Of a stretch of DNA of 64,000 nucleotides, positions 1 through 14,200 are shown piece after piece. The notes beneath the pieces were generated by a model. The model searched no databases and was not told the origin of the DNA. It worked only from the letters and a program-made list of their open reading frames with translations. Made by a program: the position numbers and the translations under genes. Position 1 is the first letter of the stretch, and the number at the start of each line of letters is the position of its first letter. This stretch comes from Solea solea (Eukaryota > Chordata > Actinopteri > Pleuronectiformes > Soleidae), in NCBI RefSeq assembly GCF_958295425.1, contig NC_081142.1:28801649-28865648 (forward strand). The letters are read 5' to 3'.

Positions 1-655
1 CTCCCACTCACTCACTGACACTCTCTCTCTCTCTTACTAACTCACTCACTCACTCACTCACTGACACTCTCACTCACTCACTCACTCACTGACACACACA
101 CTCACTCACTCACTTACTCACTCACTCACTGACACAATCACTCACTGACACTCACTCACTCACTGACACTCTCATTCACTCACTCACTTAGTGACACACT
201 CACTCACTGACACTCACCCACACTCACTCACTCACTGACACTCACTCTCACTCACTCACTTAGTGACACACTCACTCACTGACACTCACTTAGTGACACA
301 CTCACTCACTGACACTCACCCACACTCACCCACTCACTGACGCTCTCACTCACTGACACACTCACTCACTGACACTCTCACTCACTCACTCACTGACACT
401 CTTACTCACTCACTGACACTCTCAGTCACTCACTCACTCTATCTCTCACTCACTCTCAGTCACTCACACACTCACTCACTGACACTCTCACTCACTCACT
501 CACTCACTGACACTCACCAACACTCACCCACTCACTGACGCTCTCACTCGCTCACTCACTCACTGACACTCTCACTCACTCACTCACTCACTGACACTCT
601 TACTCACTCACTGACAATCTCACTCACTCACTCTCTATCTCTCACTCACTCACTG
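1..655. repeat. TCAC/TGACAC simple-repeat block
   Basis: Interrupted CTCACTCACTCACTGACACT repeat running off the left edge, 250 bp upstream of podn exon 1. It is purine-rich on one strand. Confidence 0.95.
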
Positions 656-659
656 ACAC

Positions 660-865
660 TTTGAAGTATGTGTTGTGGGATGGGAGGCCAGTGCAGGTCA
701 TGTGATCTCTGGAGTTCTGGACCTGTTGAAGTTCATTGAGGAGCTTTCCGGCACGAACCGTAGAGGGCGCTGTTGCAGCAGTAGTCGATTTTGGAAGTAA
801 TGAATGCATGAATCATGGAGTGATGGCCGGAGGAGTTGGAAGAAGAGGGTTTTAGTGAAAACGCT
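660..865 (-). mobile_element. LINE (L2-like) ORF2 fragment upstream of podn
   Basis: Contains the GGAGGCCAGTGCAGGTCATG and GTTGCAGCAGTAGTCGAT stretches typical of the reverse strand of fish L2-type ORF2 3' regions. It is heavily decayed. It overlaps the likely podn promoter/5' UTR. Confidence 0.5.
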
Positions 866-909
866 TCATGACCTGCTGTTTCTAACTTCTATGACAGGAG
901 ATCGTGAAC

Positions 910-1176
910 ATGGCCTTTAGCAGACATCCCTCGCTGCAGACTCTGACTGTGCTCCTCCTGCTCCGGGTTTTGGTGAACTGCCAGACAACACTTGAACCTG
1001 TGGAAGAGGATGAAGGAGAACCTGTGGAGGAGACGACAGTGGTGACCAAATCAGAGGCGTTCCAGTGTCCGCTGGACTGCAGCTGCACGGCAGAGGGCTC
1101 GGTGGACTGCGCGGGAGTCGACCTCGTGGAGTTTCCCGCCAAGCTGTCAGATAAAACCCGTCAGCTCTCGCTGCAG
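910..1176 (+). CDS. podn: podn exon 1: signal peptide, acidic N-terminus, cysteine cluster
   Basis: Residues 1-89. It starts at ATG 910; an ACAG acceptor-like site ends at 897, so this exon may also carry 5' UTR. The donor is CAG|GTGCTT at 1176/1177. Confidence 0.88.
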
Positions 1177-2212
1177 GTGCTTTTACACCCACATGATCTG
1201 TGGTTCAGGGGACTCATGAAGGAGCCACTGCAGAGCCTCTTCAGTCTGTCTGTGTTCTCACTCTCTGTGCTTTGTCTCCTGGAAACAGAACAACAAAATC
1301 GAGGAGATAACAGTGGAGCACGTCTCTCACCTGTATCAGCTGGAAACGCTCAACCTTCAGAACAATTGGCTAACCTCACACGGTATTCACACCTCACACC
1401 TCAGGGTTTCACACACTGACATCACCAAAGTAACACATTTGAACTCAGTGATGGAGGCAGCAGTGGATCAACAAAAATCAAAACCATTGATTTCCTCTAA
1501 GGACTTTGGTGTGGGACAGTGAGTGATCAACAAAACGACACAAACTCATACAAAAAAACAATGTTACAATGACTTGAGAAGCTCTCAGGAACAGAAACAG
1601 ACGCCACAGCTGGTCAGAAATCTGCAGACACGCAGCATTTACATGTTGGCAGCACTCTGGGCCCAAAGCACAACAATCAAGCAAATGGGTTTGAGTCACA
1701 CACAATGAGTGGGAACAAAGTAGATCCAACACGAAGGAACATCACATGTGACATGTGTTTTGTTGTTATGGGCTTTATGTGGCTGGTGAAATGCTCCAAC
1801 AATAAGTGGTGTCATCTTAACCTCAGACTCACATGGATTAGCCCTCATACAGCTGCTGTGGACTCCAGTGTCGTGTGCAGGCATTAAGCTCTGAGAACCA
1901 GCCTGTAACACAGACCTTTCTTAAAAACAGCCATTTCATACAAGGACTCTCCCACACCAAACCCCACAGAGAAAATCAGTGATTTTAACATCACACACAG
2001 GAGTTGTTGATCCACTGCTGCCTCCATCACTAAGTTCAAATGTCTTATTTTGTCACTTCTGTGTTTAGAAACCTTAATTTGAATTAACCTCAGTGACACA
2101 AAGTGACCACACAAGGTAGCAGAGGACCAGCAGCTCCTTGCCTTTTTATTAGTTTATTAGTTGAGTCTTTTGTTACTTCGCCCGACAGAGTGGGAGTGAA
2201 GTATTTTAGTGG

Positions 2213-2252
<40 letters not shown>

Positions 2253-5200
2253 CTGCACTTGCTGAGCAACAGAACAGTTGCTCAGCAAGAATACACAAAA
2301 TCTTGTGATCTGGAGTCTGGAGTGTGTTACACAGGCTTGTGAAGTCTGCCATCTCTGATCGCCTTGTTTTTCCATGTTTTCAGTGCGTGATCCTCTGTAA
2401 CTCAGACAAAATCAGCGTTGTCCGACTTCATGAAACCTAAAATAATCTCTTTGATGCAGAAATGTTACATGTACTTTGATTTGACCAAAATATGACCTCA
2501 GAGTTCAAAACATCCAGCTGGATCAACTTGTCCTGAACATTGCACCACTTAAAAACTGATTCACTGATTCTCAGAACACACGAGCACAGACTGAGTCAGA
2601 GCCATTAATGTTGCAGCATTATAAGAAATGATGTGTCATCTAAACTTGGGATGCTGGACTGAGTAAAATGATCGTGTGGAGAATGTGGAGTGTGTTTTGT
2701 ATTTTTGTCTTCTCAGGCCTTGAAGATGAAGGATTTGAGATGCTGGAAGAACTGGCTTATTTATACTTGGCAAACAACAAGGTGAGTCATCCAGCAGAGC
2801 AAAGCAGAGCAGAGTGCAGTGTGACATGGTGAATATAACTGACTGTGCCAGCTGGTCACAAACATCACTGATGACCCTCTGGGACAGAGAGACAGGATGG
2901 ACAGATGTGTGATATGGAAACAGGATCCAGGAAGAATAGGGGGATTTTAAAGTGCTCACTAAGCCTCAAAGACACCAACGCTGCTTTAATCCATGAACCA
3001 TATTATGAAGGAGAGGGCTCTAATGGTGCTTTTCCACCACGGCTCGGCTCTACTCCATCAGTGATGGAACCTGGTACCTGGTGTTCTGACAGGGTTCCAA
3101 GCAGGCAGGGCCGATATTAAACTGTGACGTCAACACACTCACCAGAAGATGCTTTATGAGATTTTTATGAATTAAATTTTGGGATGTGACTGAATGAATG
3201 ATCAGCAAATGGACATTTCCATTAAAGTTTCACCTTTGACAAAAAATATGATCTCTTATGTCGCCAACAGGATTTGTCATGTGTATGTCCCATTACTGCA
3301 ACTCCTACTGTGGTCGCTTGTGATATCTAGAAAATTCTAGAACTATGTACTGGCGATCTGTCCATGGTGTGACCCGGCCTTTAGAAGATGGATGGATGGA
3401 TACCGGAAAGCAGAGAAATAGAGCTTTGCACTCATATGCTTGTCATTAAGGTAGAACCTCAGGACTTCAGAGGAACAAGCGTCCAATCACAGACGAGATT
3501 CACCATCACACGTTTGTGACGTCAGCTTCTCAGTACTGTAATTCCTTGTTGAGTTGGTTAAATAACTGCCAGATATGGAAAGTGAAAGTTATCTTGGAGA
3601 AAAGGGGCAGAAGAACTTACTCATTGAACACTTTTTCAACAATTCTACAGCCATAAAATCAAAATAAATCCAGGCTTTATGTTTCTTTATGTTTGCAGCT
3701 CACTTCAGCACCAAAGGTACTTCCACCCTCACTGATCAGTGCTGATTTTGCTGCTAATCAGCTCACAAAGATCTACCTGTATACGTTTGGCTACAAACCA
3801 AAGCTGAGGTACGAGCGTGCGCGTGTGTGTTTGTGTAAATTAATCTTTTTGTTTGTGGGATTTAATGTGTTCACCTGTGGCCTCATCGTGGCCGGCAGGT
3901 CTGTCTATCTTCATAACAACAAGCTGACGGAGGCAGGACTTCCTGATCACATGTTCAATGGTTCTGACAGTCTGGAGATCCTGACCTTGTCCAGCAACTT
4001 CCTGCGGGTTGTTCCCAACAACCTGCCGTCAAGCCTTTACCGTCTTCATCTGAAGGTAACGAGAACACCTGGATACACCTGGAGAGGAGTTCATGTACAG
4101 ATACTTTCCCATCTGACTGTGGTTAGCAACAGTCATGGTAATGTATGAGTAACAACTTTAAGTTGTTTTCACACCTAATAGTCCGCTAGACTCGGTACGA
4201 TTGGGTCAATGAATTTTGCAACGCGACTAAGTGAAACGAACAATGTGTATTCCCTGCCTTCAAAGGATTTGTGTTGTATGATTCCTGTGTTTTGTACAAA
4301 TCATGCTTATGATGGACAGGAAAAGTCATGCTTTCAAACACTGTGTTGTCTTAAAGTAAAGTGTGACCAACAACTTGAGTCAAGTAACACATAAGGATTG
4401 TTGTTGTTGTTGTTACAGAGTAACAAGCTGGAGAAAATCCCAGCTGGGGCCTTTGACACCTTATCAAACCTCAGAGAGTTATATCTTCAGAACAACCTCC
4501 TAAGCAACGAGGGCATGGACAATGAGACTTTCAGGTTGATAAAATCCTTTTTCACAGTCCATCAGTGGTTTATTTCTAACCTGCTGATGTTGTTGCCAAG
4601 TGTAAAACATTGATTATACATGGGTGCGAACTCTTGGCAGGATCAGAGGAATGACTGGATTGCTTCCTCTTTTTCTCTGGTAGTCAACTGAGCAGCCTGG
4701 AGTGCCTCGATTTGTCAAACAACAACTTGAGCGTTGTACCCGGGGGCCTGCCTCGCAATCTGGTGCTGCTACACCTGGAGAAAAACGCCATCCGCAGCAT
4801 CCCCGGAGACGCTCTCACCGCCGTCCGGAACCTTGAATACTTGCTCCTTCACAATAACAAGCTCCGTGCACGCTCCATCCACCCAGCATCATTCATGGTA
4901 CTTTTATTTTCTCCGTTACTCACATTTGACATGTTTGCTTTCCATGTTAATTCATTTTTAATTTGTGTTTTCACAAGGGTTTGAAGAAGCTTCATACTGT
5001 ACACTTGTATAACAACTTGCTGGAGCGGGTTCCCAGGGGTTTGCCTCGACGGGCCAAGACACTAATGCTGCTCCACAACCAAATTTCCGAACTTGGCCGC
5101 AACGACCTGGCTCTGCTGTACACGCTGACGGAGCTGAACCTCAGCTACAACAAGCTGACCAGTCCAAAGGTTCACCGCGATGCCTTCAGGAAGCTGCGGG

Positions 5201-8200
5201 ACCTGGAGAAACTGGACCTGTCGGGGAATGGCCTTCACTCGTTGCCACTGGGTCTTCCCCGCAGTCTGCAGGTGTTGGAAATCAAGAACAACCAGCTCAA
5301 CTCAATACCAGACGGAGCACTGACAGGCATGGAGAAGCTACAAAAGATCATCCTGAGTGACAATCAGCTGAAACTGAACTCAGTCTACCAGGGAGCTTGG
5401 ATGGAGCTCAGTGCGCTCACAGTGAGTGTCCGAGGATCATATCGGATACTCTGAACCTGAGCATTTATGAACATCATGAGGCTTTGATTTAATTGGATCT
5501 TCCTTGTACTTAAAATGATAGTTCAGGTTTTTTGCACTGACTAGACTGTGAGACTGAAACACAGTGGCCCACTCACTGAATACATGCTCAAACAACAGAA
5601 CAACAGATTTCACAGGAACTGTGTTAAATTGTACACAGTTCTTGGTTCATGGCAATGTGGTGTGCAAGGTGCAGCCATCACTGACTGTGTCAGTATCTCT
5701 TACAGCTATAATTGTCACCAAAAACCTGAACATTAAGACGCTTTCATACTTACAGTAGTTCACTCATTATAGCATAAATGTTTAATGTCAACAAACAAAT
5801 CAACAAAAAGGATTTAAGACGATATCTATGATAATTTACTCTGCCTCTTCCAATTTCAGACATTAGACCTGTCTGGAAACCAGCTGACACACATCCCCTC
5901 TGACCTGCCTGAGTCTCTGGAGTATCTTCACCTGCAAAGTAACCGCATCTCTGCCATTCCTGAGTCAGCATTCGAAGGCACTCCGAACATCAAAGGCATC
6001 TTTTTGCGGTAAGGGACCTGCAAACCATTCACCTGACCAAACCTGACCAAACCTGACCATACCTGATCATACCTGAACATACCTGATCATACCTGATCAT
6101 ACCTGAACATACCTGACCATACCTGAACATACCTGACCATATTTGAACATACCTGACCATATTTGAACATACTTGACCATACCTGATCATACCTGACCAT
6201 ACCTGAACATACCTGATCATATCTGAACATACCTGAACATATTTGAACATATCTGACCATATTTGAACATATCTGAACATACCTGAACATATCTGAACAT
6301 ACCTGACCATATTTGAACATACCTGACCATACCTGAACATATCTGACCATATTTGAACATATCTGATCATACCTGAACATATCTGACCATACCTGAACAT
6401 ATCTGACCATACCTGAACATATCTGATCATACCAGAACATACCTGATCATACCTTACCATATCTGACCATACCTGACCGTATCTGAACCCAACAATCCTT
6501 TTGGGGTTTATTTCTGAAACCCGAGCCAAACCTGACTATCCTTCCTGGATTTTTGACCAAACTTGGCCCAACCCGATGGGTTCAGGTCGGATATCCACGC
6601 TCTATTCTGCACAGGGTCTACAGATGATTACATTCATATCACAGAGAAGATAGTGGACTTCTGTGGACTTATGGATGTGGGAGGTTTGATTCCATTCGTA
6701 TTCTCAGTCGTGTTGCTGCTCATAAACAATCCTCGATTTCCAGCGAGCGGTCGTATTCTCGTCAACATTCCTCCTCCAGGGTTGTTTGCACAAGCTTTTC
6801 GGCTTCAAATTTATCACATGACCCACTTAGGCCAAAACCAAACACTCTCTGTGCTTCCCTGAGGTTGACAGAAACCTTGTGGGTGGCTCCTTACATAAAT
6901 TTCTTCTCTATTTGGGATTAATTCCAACTCAGGAAGTGATTATGCAAGTGTGACCGGAGCAGACCTGTGAGGAAATTTGCTCTGTTTGTTTAAACTGCTT
7001 TGCTCGTCACACACTTCACTTCACCTCCCTTTTTTACACTGAGCTTGACTCTTAGGTCAGATTCAGGTTTTCAGTGCGGGGGAAAATCACTTCATTACAT
7101 TACATGTCATTTAGCAGACGCTTTTATCCAAAGCAACTTACAATGGAATTGAGTTCAATCAGCCAGGGGTTGATTCGAACTTGTGACTGTTGCGACCATG
7201 ATGTCTTTCGCACACAGGGTACCGGTCTTAACCACTGAGCCACTCCACCCCACTTCAAAAATACATACAACAATAATAATAATAATGATAATAACTTAGA
7301 TTTATAAAGCGCCTTTCGCGAAACCCAAGGTCGCTGTTCAGTAGAAAACAGAAAAAGACAGATCCAAAACACAAACACTAACAAACAATCAATCAGGTGG
7401 CAAAAACTTGCCGAATCAACAGTGATTCAAACGACTCCAGAGTTGGTGCTTGGCAAACAGCCGGGGGGGAGTGAGTTCCAGAGCGTTGGAGCAGCGACAC
7501 TGAAAGCCCTGTTGCCAAAGCTCTGCCTGCAGGGGAACGCAGAGGAGACCGAGGTCAGCAGGCCGCAGGTTCTGGGAGGGACGGTGCACGTGGAGGAGGT
7601 CAGAGAGATAATGTGGAGCAAGTGAATGGAGAGACTTGTAGCAAAGGAGGAGAAGCTTGGAGGCGATCCGGAACTTAACGGGGAGCCAGTGCAGTTGTTT
7701 CAGCGTGGGGGTGATGTGTTGCCAAGGTTTGGTTGATACAAAGTGACCACACGAGGCAGCAGTAGACCAGCAGCTCCTGTGTCCCCGTAAGCTAAAATCA
7801 ATGATTTTCTCTATGGACTTTGGGGTGGGAGAGTGAGTGGTTTACAAATTTCAGTTTCCTGTTGGAAAAGTCTGTCTCACAGTGAGATAAAGACGTCAAC
7901 AACCTTTTATTATGTGAGTCTTTTGTTTAGTGGCTAAAATCAGTTTGACCATGTCTATCCTTTTAGCATAAAGACTGGAAATGGCTAACCTTTCCAAAAG
8001 GTAATAGAATATCTGCGTACCAGATCTTTGAAAGCATTTGAACACTTTTAATTAATTAATTTACAAAAAAACTATTTGAACAATTTGATTATTTTCTTTA
8101 ATTTACTCTGCAGACATTAGACTGGTGCTATTCTTCTCATCTAACTCTGGCCAAGAAAGTTAATAAACACATTCATAAATGTCAAACTAGTAATTTTTCA

Positions 8201-11200
8201 GTTTTGCAACACAATGAGCAGATGTTAGTTTCCAAATGTTGTGAAACAACTTGTTCAAAAATGTTGCCGTCTGTTAATAATCAACAAAATTCACTGTGTT
8301 GGATCGGGTGACTGGGCTTAACACTGCAGAGCACTGCTATCTATAATCCCTCCATCTTCTCTCACTCGTGTGCATTCAGCAACTTTTGCTCTGTGGTTTA
8401 TTCCACAGAGACCAGACTCTGGGTGTTTAGCAGCTGTCACAGCAGAGTAAAGGGGTTTGAGACCAAACGCTTTCAAGGCTTTTGTTGTGTTTGGTTTTCA
8501 GTCTGACCTCAACCTGGTGTTTATGGGCCTTGACCTTTTCCTGGGCTGTTGTCCTCTTCATGTTGTTCATATCAGCTGCTGCTGCAGTTTTTTTTCATCA
8601 CCAAAATCCCCTTCCAGCTGGAATCCTTGCGTTTCAGCCAATTGAGAGCCACTGGAATGTTTGCATTAGTGGGGGAAGTAGAAGGAGGTTTTATGTGTGT
8701 GTGTGTGTTCTTGTATTTGTTACCTCTTTAGGACTTTTTTCTGTCATAAACACTGATCTTGTCAGGACCAGTAGTCCTCATGGACACCAAAACCTGGTTC
8801 TGATGAGGCAGAACCTGATTTCTGAGGAACTGGCTGCGGTTGAGTTGAGCGAAGGCATTGTTTAGACAAAAAACCTTTCTATATGAGGACCCACTTTTTA
8901 AAGATGGAAAACTATCCATTGATTACATCAGGGATCAGTTCTGAGCCTCTTCCTGTGTGCAGTGATGATGGACAGGTGATGGAACAACAGACTGTCTGCC
9001 AAATAATGAGCTGTTATCTCCATACACCAACAGACTGTCTGCCAAATAATGAGCTGTTATCGCCATACACCAACAGACTGTCTGCCAAATAATGAGCTGT
9101 TATCTCCATACACCAGCAGACTGTCTGCCAAATAATGAGCTGTTATTGCCATACACCAACAGACTGTCTGCCAAATAATGAGCTGTTATCGCCATACACC
9201 AACAGACTGTCTGCCAAATAATGAGCTGTTATCTCCATACACCAGCAGACTGTCTACCAAATAATGAGCTGTTATCGCCATACACACACAGACTGTCTGC
9301 CAAATAATGAGCTGCTATCTCCATCCACCAACAGACTGTCTGCCAAATAATAAGCTGTTATCGCCATACACACACAGACTGTCTGCCAAATAATGAGCTG
9401 TTATCGCCATACACCAGCAGACTGTCTGCCAAATAATGAGCTGTTATCTCCATCCACCAACAGACTGTCTGCCAAATAATGAGCTGTGTGCTCAGTGTTA
9501 ACAATAAACTCACAAGGGGTTCTTAAAATAGGGAATGAATCACACAGTATAAATAAAGCTCCACCTTATGCAGAGGCTAAGTGGACAATAAATGGAAGCC
9601 ACAAACTTACTTCATTACGCGCTGTAGAACCTGATAATGTAATAAATCCCCGATAATGTAATAACCCTGATAATGTAATAACCCTGATAATGTAATAAAA
9701 ATTTGCAATTGAGTCCATTGAAAATGTGATAAAACCTGATAATGTAATAACTTCCCGAAAATGTAATAAAGTGCATTTCCCAATAATGTAATACACTTTT
9801 TACCAATAATGTAATAAAGTATTACATTAACGGGAGGTTATTACATTATCAGGTTAGCCTTCATTTCGCAGGTCCTGATAATGTAATAATTCCCCAATAT
9901 TGTAATAATTTAACAGCAGACCACCCGTTACTTGGGTTCAAGTGGTGATACTGTGTAAGCAATGCAAGCTCGAGAGCTCTAGCGCCACCAACAGGACAAA
10001 GTTGGACATGCATAAACTGTATGTACATTAACTTTTGACTTGTTCATCCTTTTTTCACAAACGATGTATCACTGGAACCCTTGGGCCAAGCCGAGTTCAA
10101 CGCATCCTTAATGTTCTTTTTGGCCATATTGGATTTTCTGCCATCTTTGATTTGATCCATAACCGTTTAAAGGCTTCTCTTGTCACACATTTTGTGTAAT
10201 CTCCTCAAAACATCGTTCAGATGATCTTCAGACCATGCCACACGAATGCATTCAACATCTTGAAATTCAAAGGCACGTGGCAGCCAATCAAACATGACGT
10301 TGAGGTCACCAAACAGGAAGTAAGCCAATTTCTCTGCATCCCTTTAACATATTTTAACCAAACTTGGTACATAGATTCATGACATCATCCTGGGGATACC
10401 ACAAAAAATGGTGACCTTTGACCTCTGGGGGCGCTGTGTTTAAACCAGGGGTCGCGTTAACTGAATATTTTCCATCATTGACCGTTTTTTTTAAATAGTG
10501 ATGGAAAAATCTGAGGGCCATCCGTCATTTTGACAGATTGCAATTCACACCCATGACCACTTGGTGTGAAAAGCATATTACAGTAATTGGCTCTTGTAGA
10601 AGAAGAAAAGTAGAAAAGGAAGAAAAATGTCACGGCAGTTGAGTGTCAGAAGTTTCTTTAAAAAGCCCAATAACTATGTTGATAAAAGAGGTGAAAAAAG
10701 AGAGATAGATGCAGATGAAGGACAAACTCAGCCCTTGGCCTCAGCGGAGCGAGGAAGCGGCAGTAAGGAGGTTAAGCAGGAGTACAGCGTTCAGTGGGAG
10801 CGGGAGTTCTCCTGGCTGAGGAGGGCGGATAGAAAAATGTTCTGCGACAAAATAAAGATTTCCATCGGAGCATCTGAGCATAATTTCTGACCTGGACACC
10901 GTACTCAATGCATCTCGCTATCCTTGTAGTGCTGACAGCGTGTTAAAGAGCTATGGACAGGAGGCTTTGGAGCGCGTCTGTGACCGGTGCAGCTGATCCA
11001 CTGGTGCAGAAGGAGCGCATGTTGCGGGATTTCCTACCACGCGCAACTACGCGCAAGCAAGTATGCGATTCAAGTCCATGTGGACCAGGAGGAAGGTGTG
11101 AGACTGTGCGTTTAGGCCACAGGTGAACTCTTCATATTTCACTGCAATATGAACAATGCAATTGAATATGTCATTATTATCATTTAAAGTGACCGGTAAA

Positions 11201-14200
11201 ATTTGATTATGACGGGATTTTTATGACCCTGTCAGTCAAAATGACAGACAACGAAAAAGTCTAGCGCAACCTCTGGTTTAAACTGTTTACTTAATTTCAA
11301 CACACAACAGTCACACACAACACACAAGTAACTTATATCCAGAAAAGCAACCTCATTTTAAAGCCATCATTTAAGAACTTAGAACTCTATGGTTGATGTC
11401 TTCATCATGACTATTTTTAACATGGATTTGACTTTCTTTCGGCATCCAGTCCTCCACCACTTGTGGTCTCCTTGAAAAAGAAGTAATACAATATGAATGT
11501 TTTGAAAAAGTTTGAGATGTCAACATATTTACAAAATTCTGTATATAGATATGAACTCACTTATCTCTTCTACTTCCAGTATATATCTCTGATTTGGTAT
11601 CTCCCATAACTCAGATACTTGAGCACAAGCCATGCTCTCATCCAATGACAATGCTTGGCAAATCTATGTACCAAGTGTGGTTAAAATATGTTAAAGGCTT
11701 GCAGAGAAATTGGCTTACTTCCTCTTTGGTGTCCTCAACGTCATGTTTGATTGGCTGCCACGGCCAAGTGCCTTTGAATTTCAAGATGTTGAATGCATTC
11801 GTGTGGCATGGTCTGAAGATCATCTGAACGATGTTTTGAGAAGATTACACAAAATGTGTGACAAGAGAAGCCTTTGAAAGGTTATGGATCAAATCAAAGA
11901 TGGCAGAAAATCCAATATGGCCGAAAAAAACATTAAGGATGCGTTGAACTCGGCTTGGCCCAAGGGTTCCAGTGAAACATCGTTTGTGAAAAACGGATGA
12001 ACAAGTCAAAAGTTAATGTACATACATGCATGTCCAACTTTGTCCTGTTGATGGCGCTAGAGCTCTCGAGCTTGCGTTGCTTACACAGTATCACCACTTG
12101 AACCCAAGTAATGGGTGGTCTGCTGTTAAATTATTACAATATTGGGGAATTATTACATTATCAGGACTTGTGAAATGAAGGCTAACCTGATAATGTAATA
12201 ACCTCCTGTTAATGTAATACTTTATTACATAATGTAATACTTTATTACATTATTGGTAAAAAGTGTATTACATTATTGGGAAATGCACTTTATTACATTA
12301 TCGGGAAGTTATTACATTATCAGGTTTTTATTACATTATCGGGGTTATTACATTATCAGGGATTTATAACATTATCAGGTTCTACACGCGCGCTTTGGTA
12401 TTAATCACCCAAAATGATCATCAGTAGAACCTCCTCCATTGAGCACATCACCCCCGTTCTCCAACAACTTCACTGGCTCCCTGTCACCGAATACATATAC
12501 ATATATATATATATATATATACATATATACCGAATCCAACATAAGCTCCTCCTTCTCACCTTCAAACCTCTCCACAATCTTTCCCCGTCCTACCTCTCTG
12601 ACGTCCTTCATCCCCACACTCCCTCTCGTTCCCTCAGATCCTCACTCTGCCCCCAGACTCACTGCACCCTCTGCCCGTCTCGTCACCATGGGGTCCAGGG
12701 CTTTCAGCCACTCTGCCCCCGCCTCTGGAACTCTCTCCAACAAGACATCCGCAATATTGACTCCCTTCACACCTTTAAATGAAGACTCAAGTTTAGAATT
12801 GCTTTCTCTTTCTGACCCTCCACCTTCTGTATGTTTTTAAAATTTTAGCTTTGATATTTGTATTTATATTGTTTTTTTGTGTGTTTTTTAATGATGTACT
12901 GTAAGGTGACCTTGAGTGCTTTGAAAGGTGCCCTTAAATTAAATGTATATAACTAGATCGGCAATTCTGTGCCGAAATTTCGAGCGTGCCTGCTGTTCTT
13001 GCGGCATGTGTTGTCGGGTGCAGGACTTGTGCTGGTAAAGGATTAAAGAATTGAACCTTCAAAAGATGAAGTATTTAGACAGAGTGGTATTTTGGTGGAA
13101 TCACCCTTTAAAAGACCAAGTTTTAAAGGAGAGAGGGAGAGAGAGAGATTCACAAGCCCCTCTGTTTCCCATTCATGTGTATGTGGAAATTCTTCGCAGT
13201 TTTCTGCGATTTTTGTCGCCATGGTTACTTGGAAAAGTAATAGCACACCATTCCCGGTCAAGCCGCACGTTTTGATATAACATGAGTGGGGGTTTTCTCA
13301 AAACTGTGGGAGGAGTAGCGCGCCAAAGTTTTGGGTGGAAGAATACAGAGAGACTGACAAGCCCCTCCCAAGTCCCCCCTCCGCACACGCACACACACAC
13401 GCACACACACACACACACACCTCTCCCTAACGGTCCCAAACCTCTGAAAACAGAGAAAACAGCATGTTTTAAAGTTGTCATATTTCAAGAACGGTTGATG
13501 ATAGAGATACATTTTCTTTTAATTTTTGGTTTGTGAGCGTCAGGAGGCTTTCGGCAGCTCCCACATTTAAAGGCGACATCGAATGCTTGTATCACACATA
13601 TATGTTAGTTATGGAGGTCTACTTACATATATTAACTTGTTTTCATGGTCACATATATGTTAGTTATGAGGTCTACTTACATATATTAACTTGTTTTCAT
13701 GGTCACATATATATGTTAGCTATGGAGGTCTACTTACATATATTAACTTGTTTTCACGGTCAGGTATATGTTAGCTATGGAGGTCTACTTACATATATTA
13801 ACTTGTTTTCATGGTCACGTATATGTTAGTTATGGAGGTCTACTTACATATATTAACTTGTTTTCATGGTCACGTATATGTTAGTTATGGAGGTCTACTT
13901 ACATATATTAACTTGTTTTCATGGTCACGTATATGTTAGTTATGGAGGTCTACTTACATATATTAACTTGTTTTCATGGTCACGTATATGTTAGTTATGG
14001 AGGTCTACTTACATATATTAACTTGTTTTCATGGTCACGTATATGTTAGTTATGGAGGTCTACTTACATATATTAACTTGTTTTCATGGTCACGTATATG
14101 TTAGTTATGGAGGTCTACTTACATATATTAACTTGTTTTCATGGTCACGTATATGTTAGTTATGGAGGTCTACTTACATATATTAACTTGTTTTCATGGT

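Larger units (their letters stand above)
9623..12386. mobile_element. Foldback DNA element, copy 1 (long terminal inverted repeats, 5-bp TSD)
   Basis: Both ends begin TGTAGAACCTGATAATG; the left arm (9623 to about 10430) and right arm (about 11640-12386) are near-perfect inverse copies about 750-800 bp long. Flanks are CGCGC at 9618-9622 and 12387-12391, a 5-bp target duplication. The outer part of each arm is built of short CCTGATAATGTAATAA-type blocks. No transposase frame is recognisable, and the centre is interrupted by a hAT element. The TG..CA ends and 5-bp duplication recall Ginger/TDD-type transposons, but the superfamily is not established. Confidence 0.85.

Noticed and set aside
904..910. 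GTG at 904 as the podn start
   Set aside because: The ATG at 910 is followed directly by a good signal peptide; GTG starts are not expected here.
7088..7250. A tRNA gene suggested by the SINE-like sequence
   Set aside because: It lacks a complete A/B box and cloverleaf; the fit is to a decayed SINE.
8983..9487. CRISPR-like regular repeats
   Set aside because: Contiguous tandem units with no unique spacers, in a vertebrate intron.
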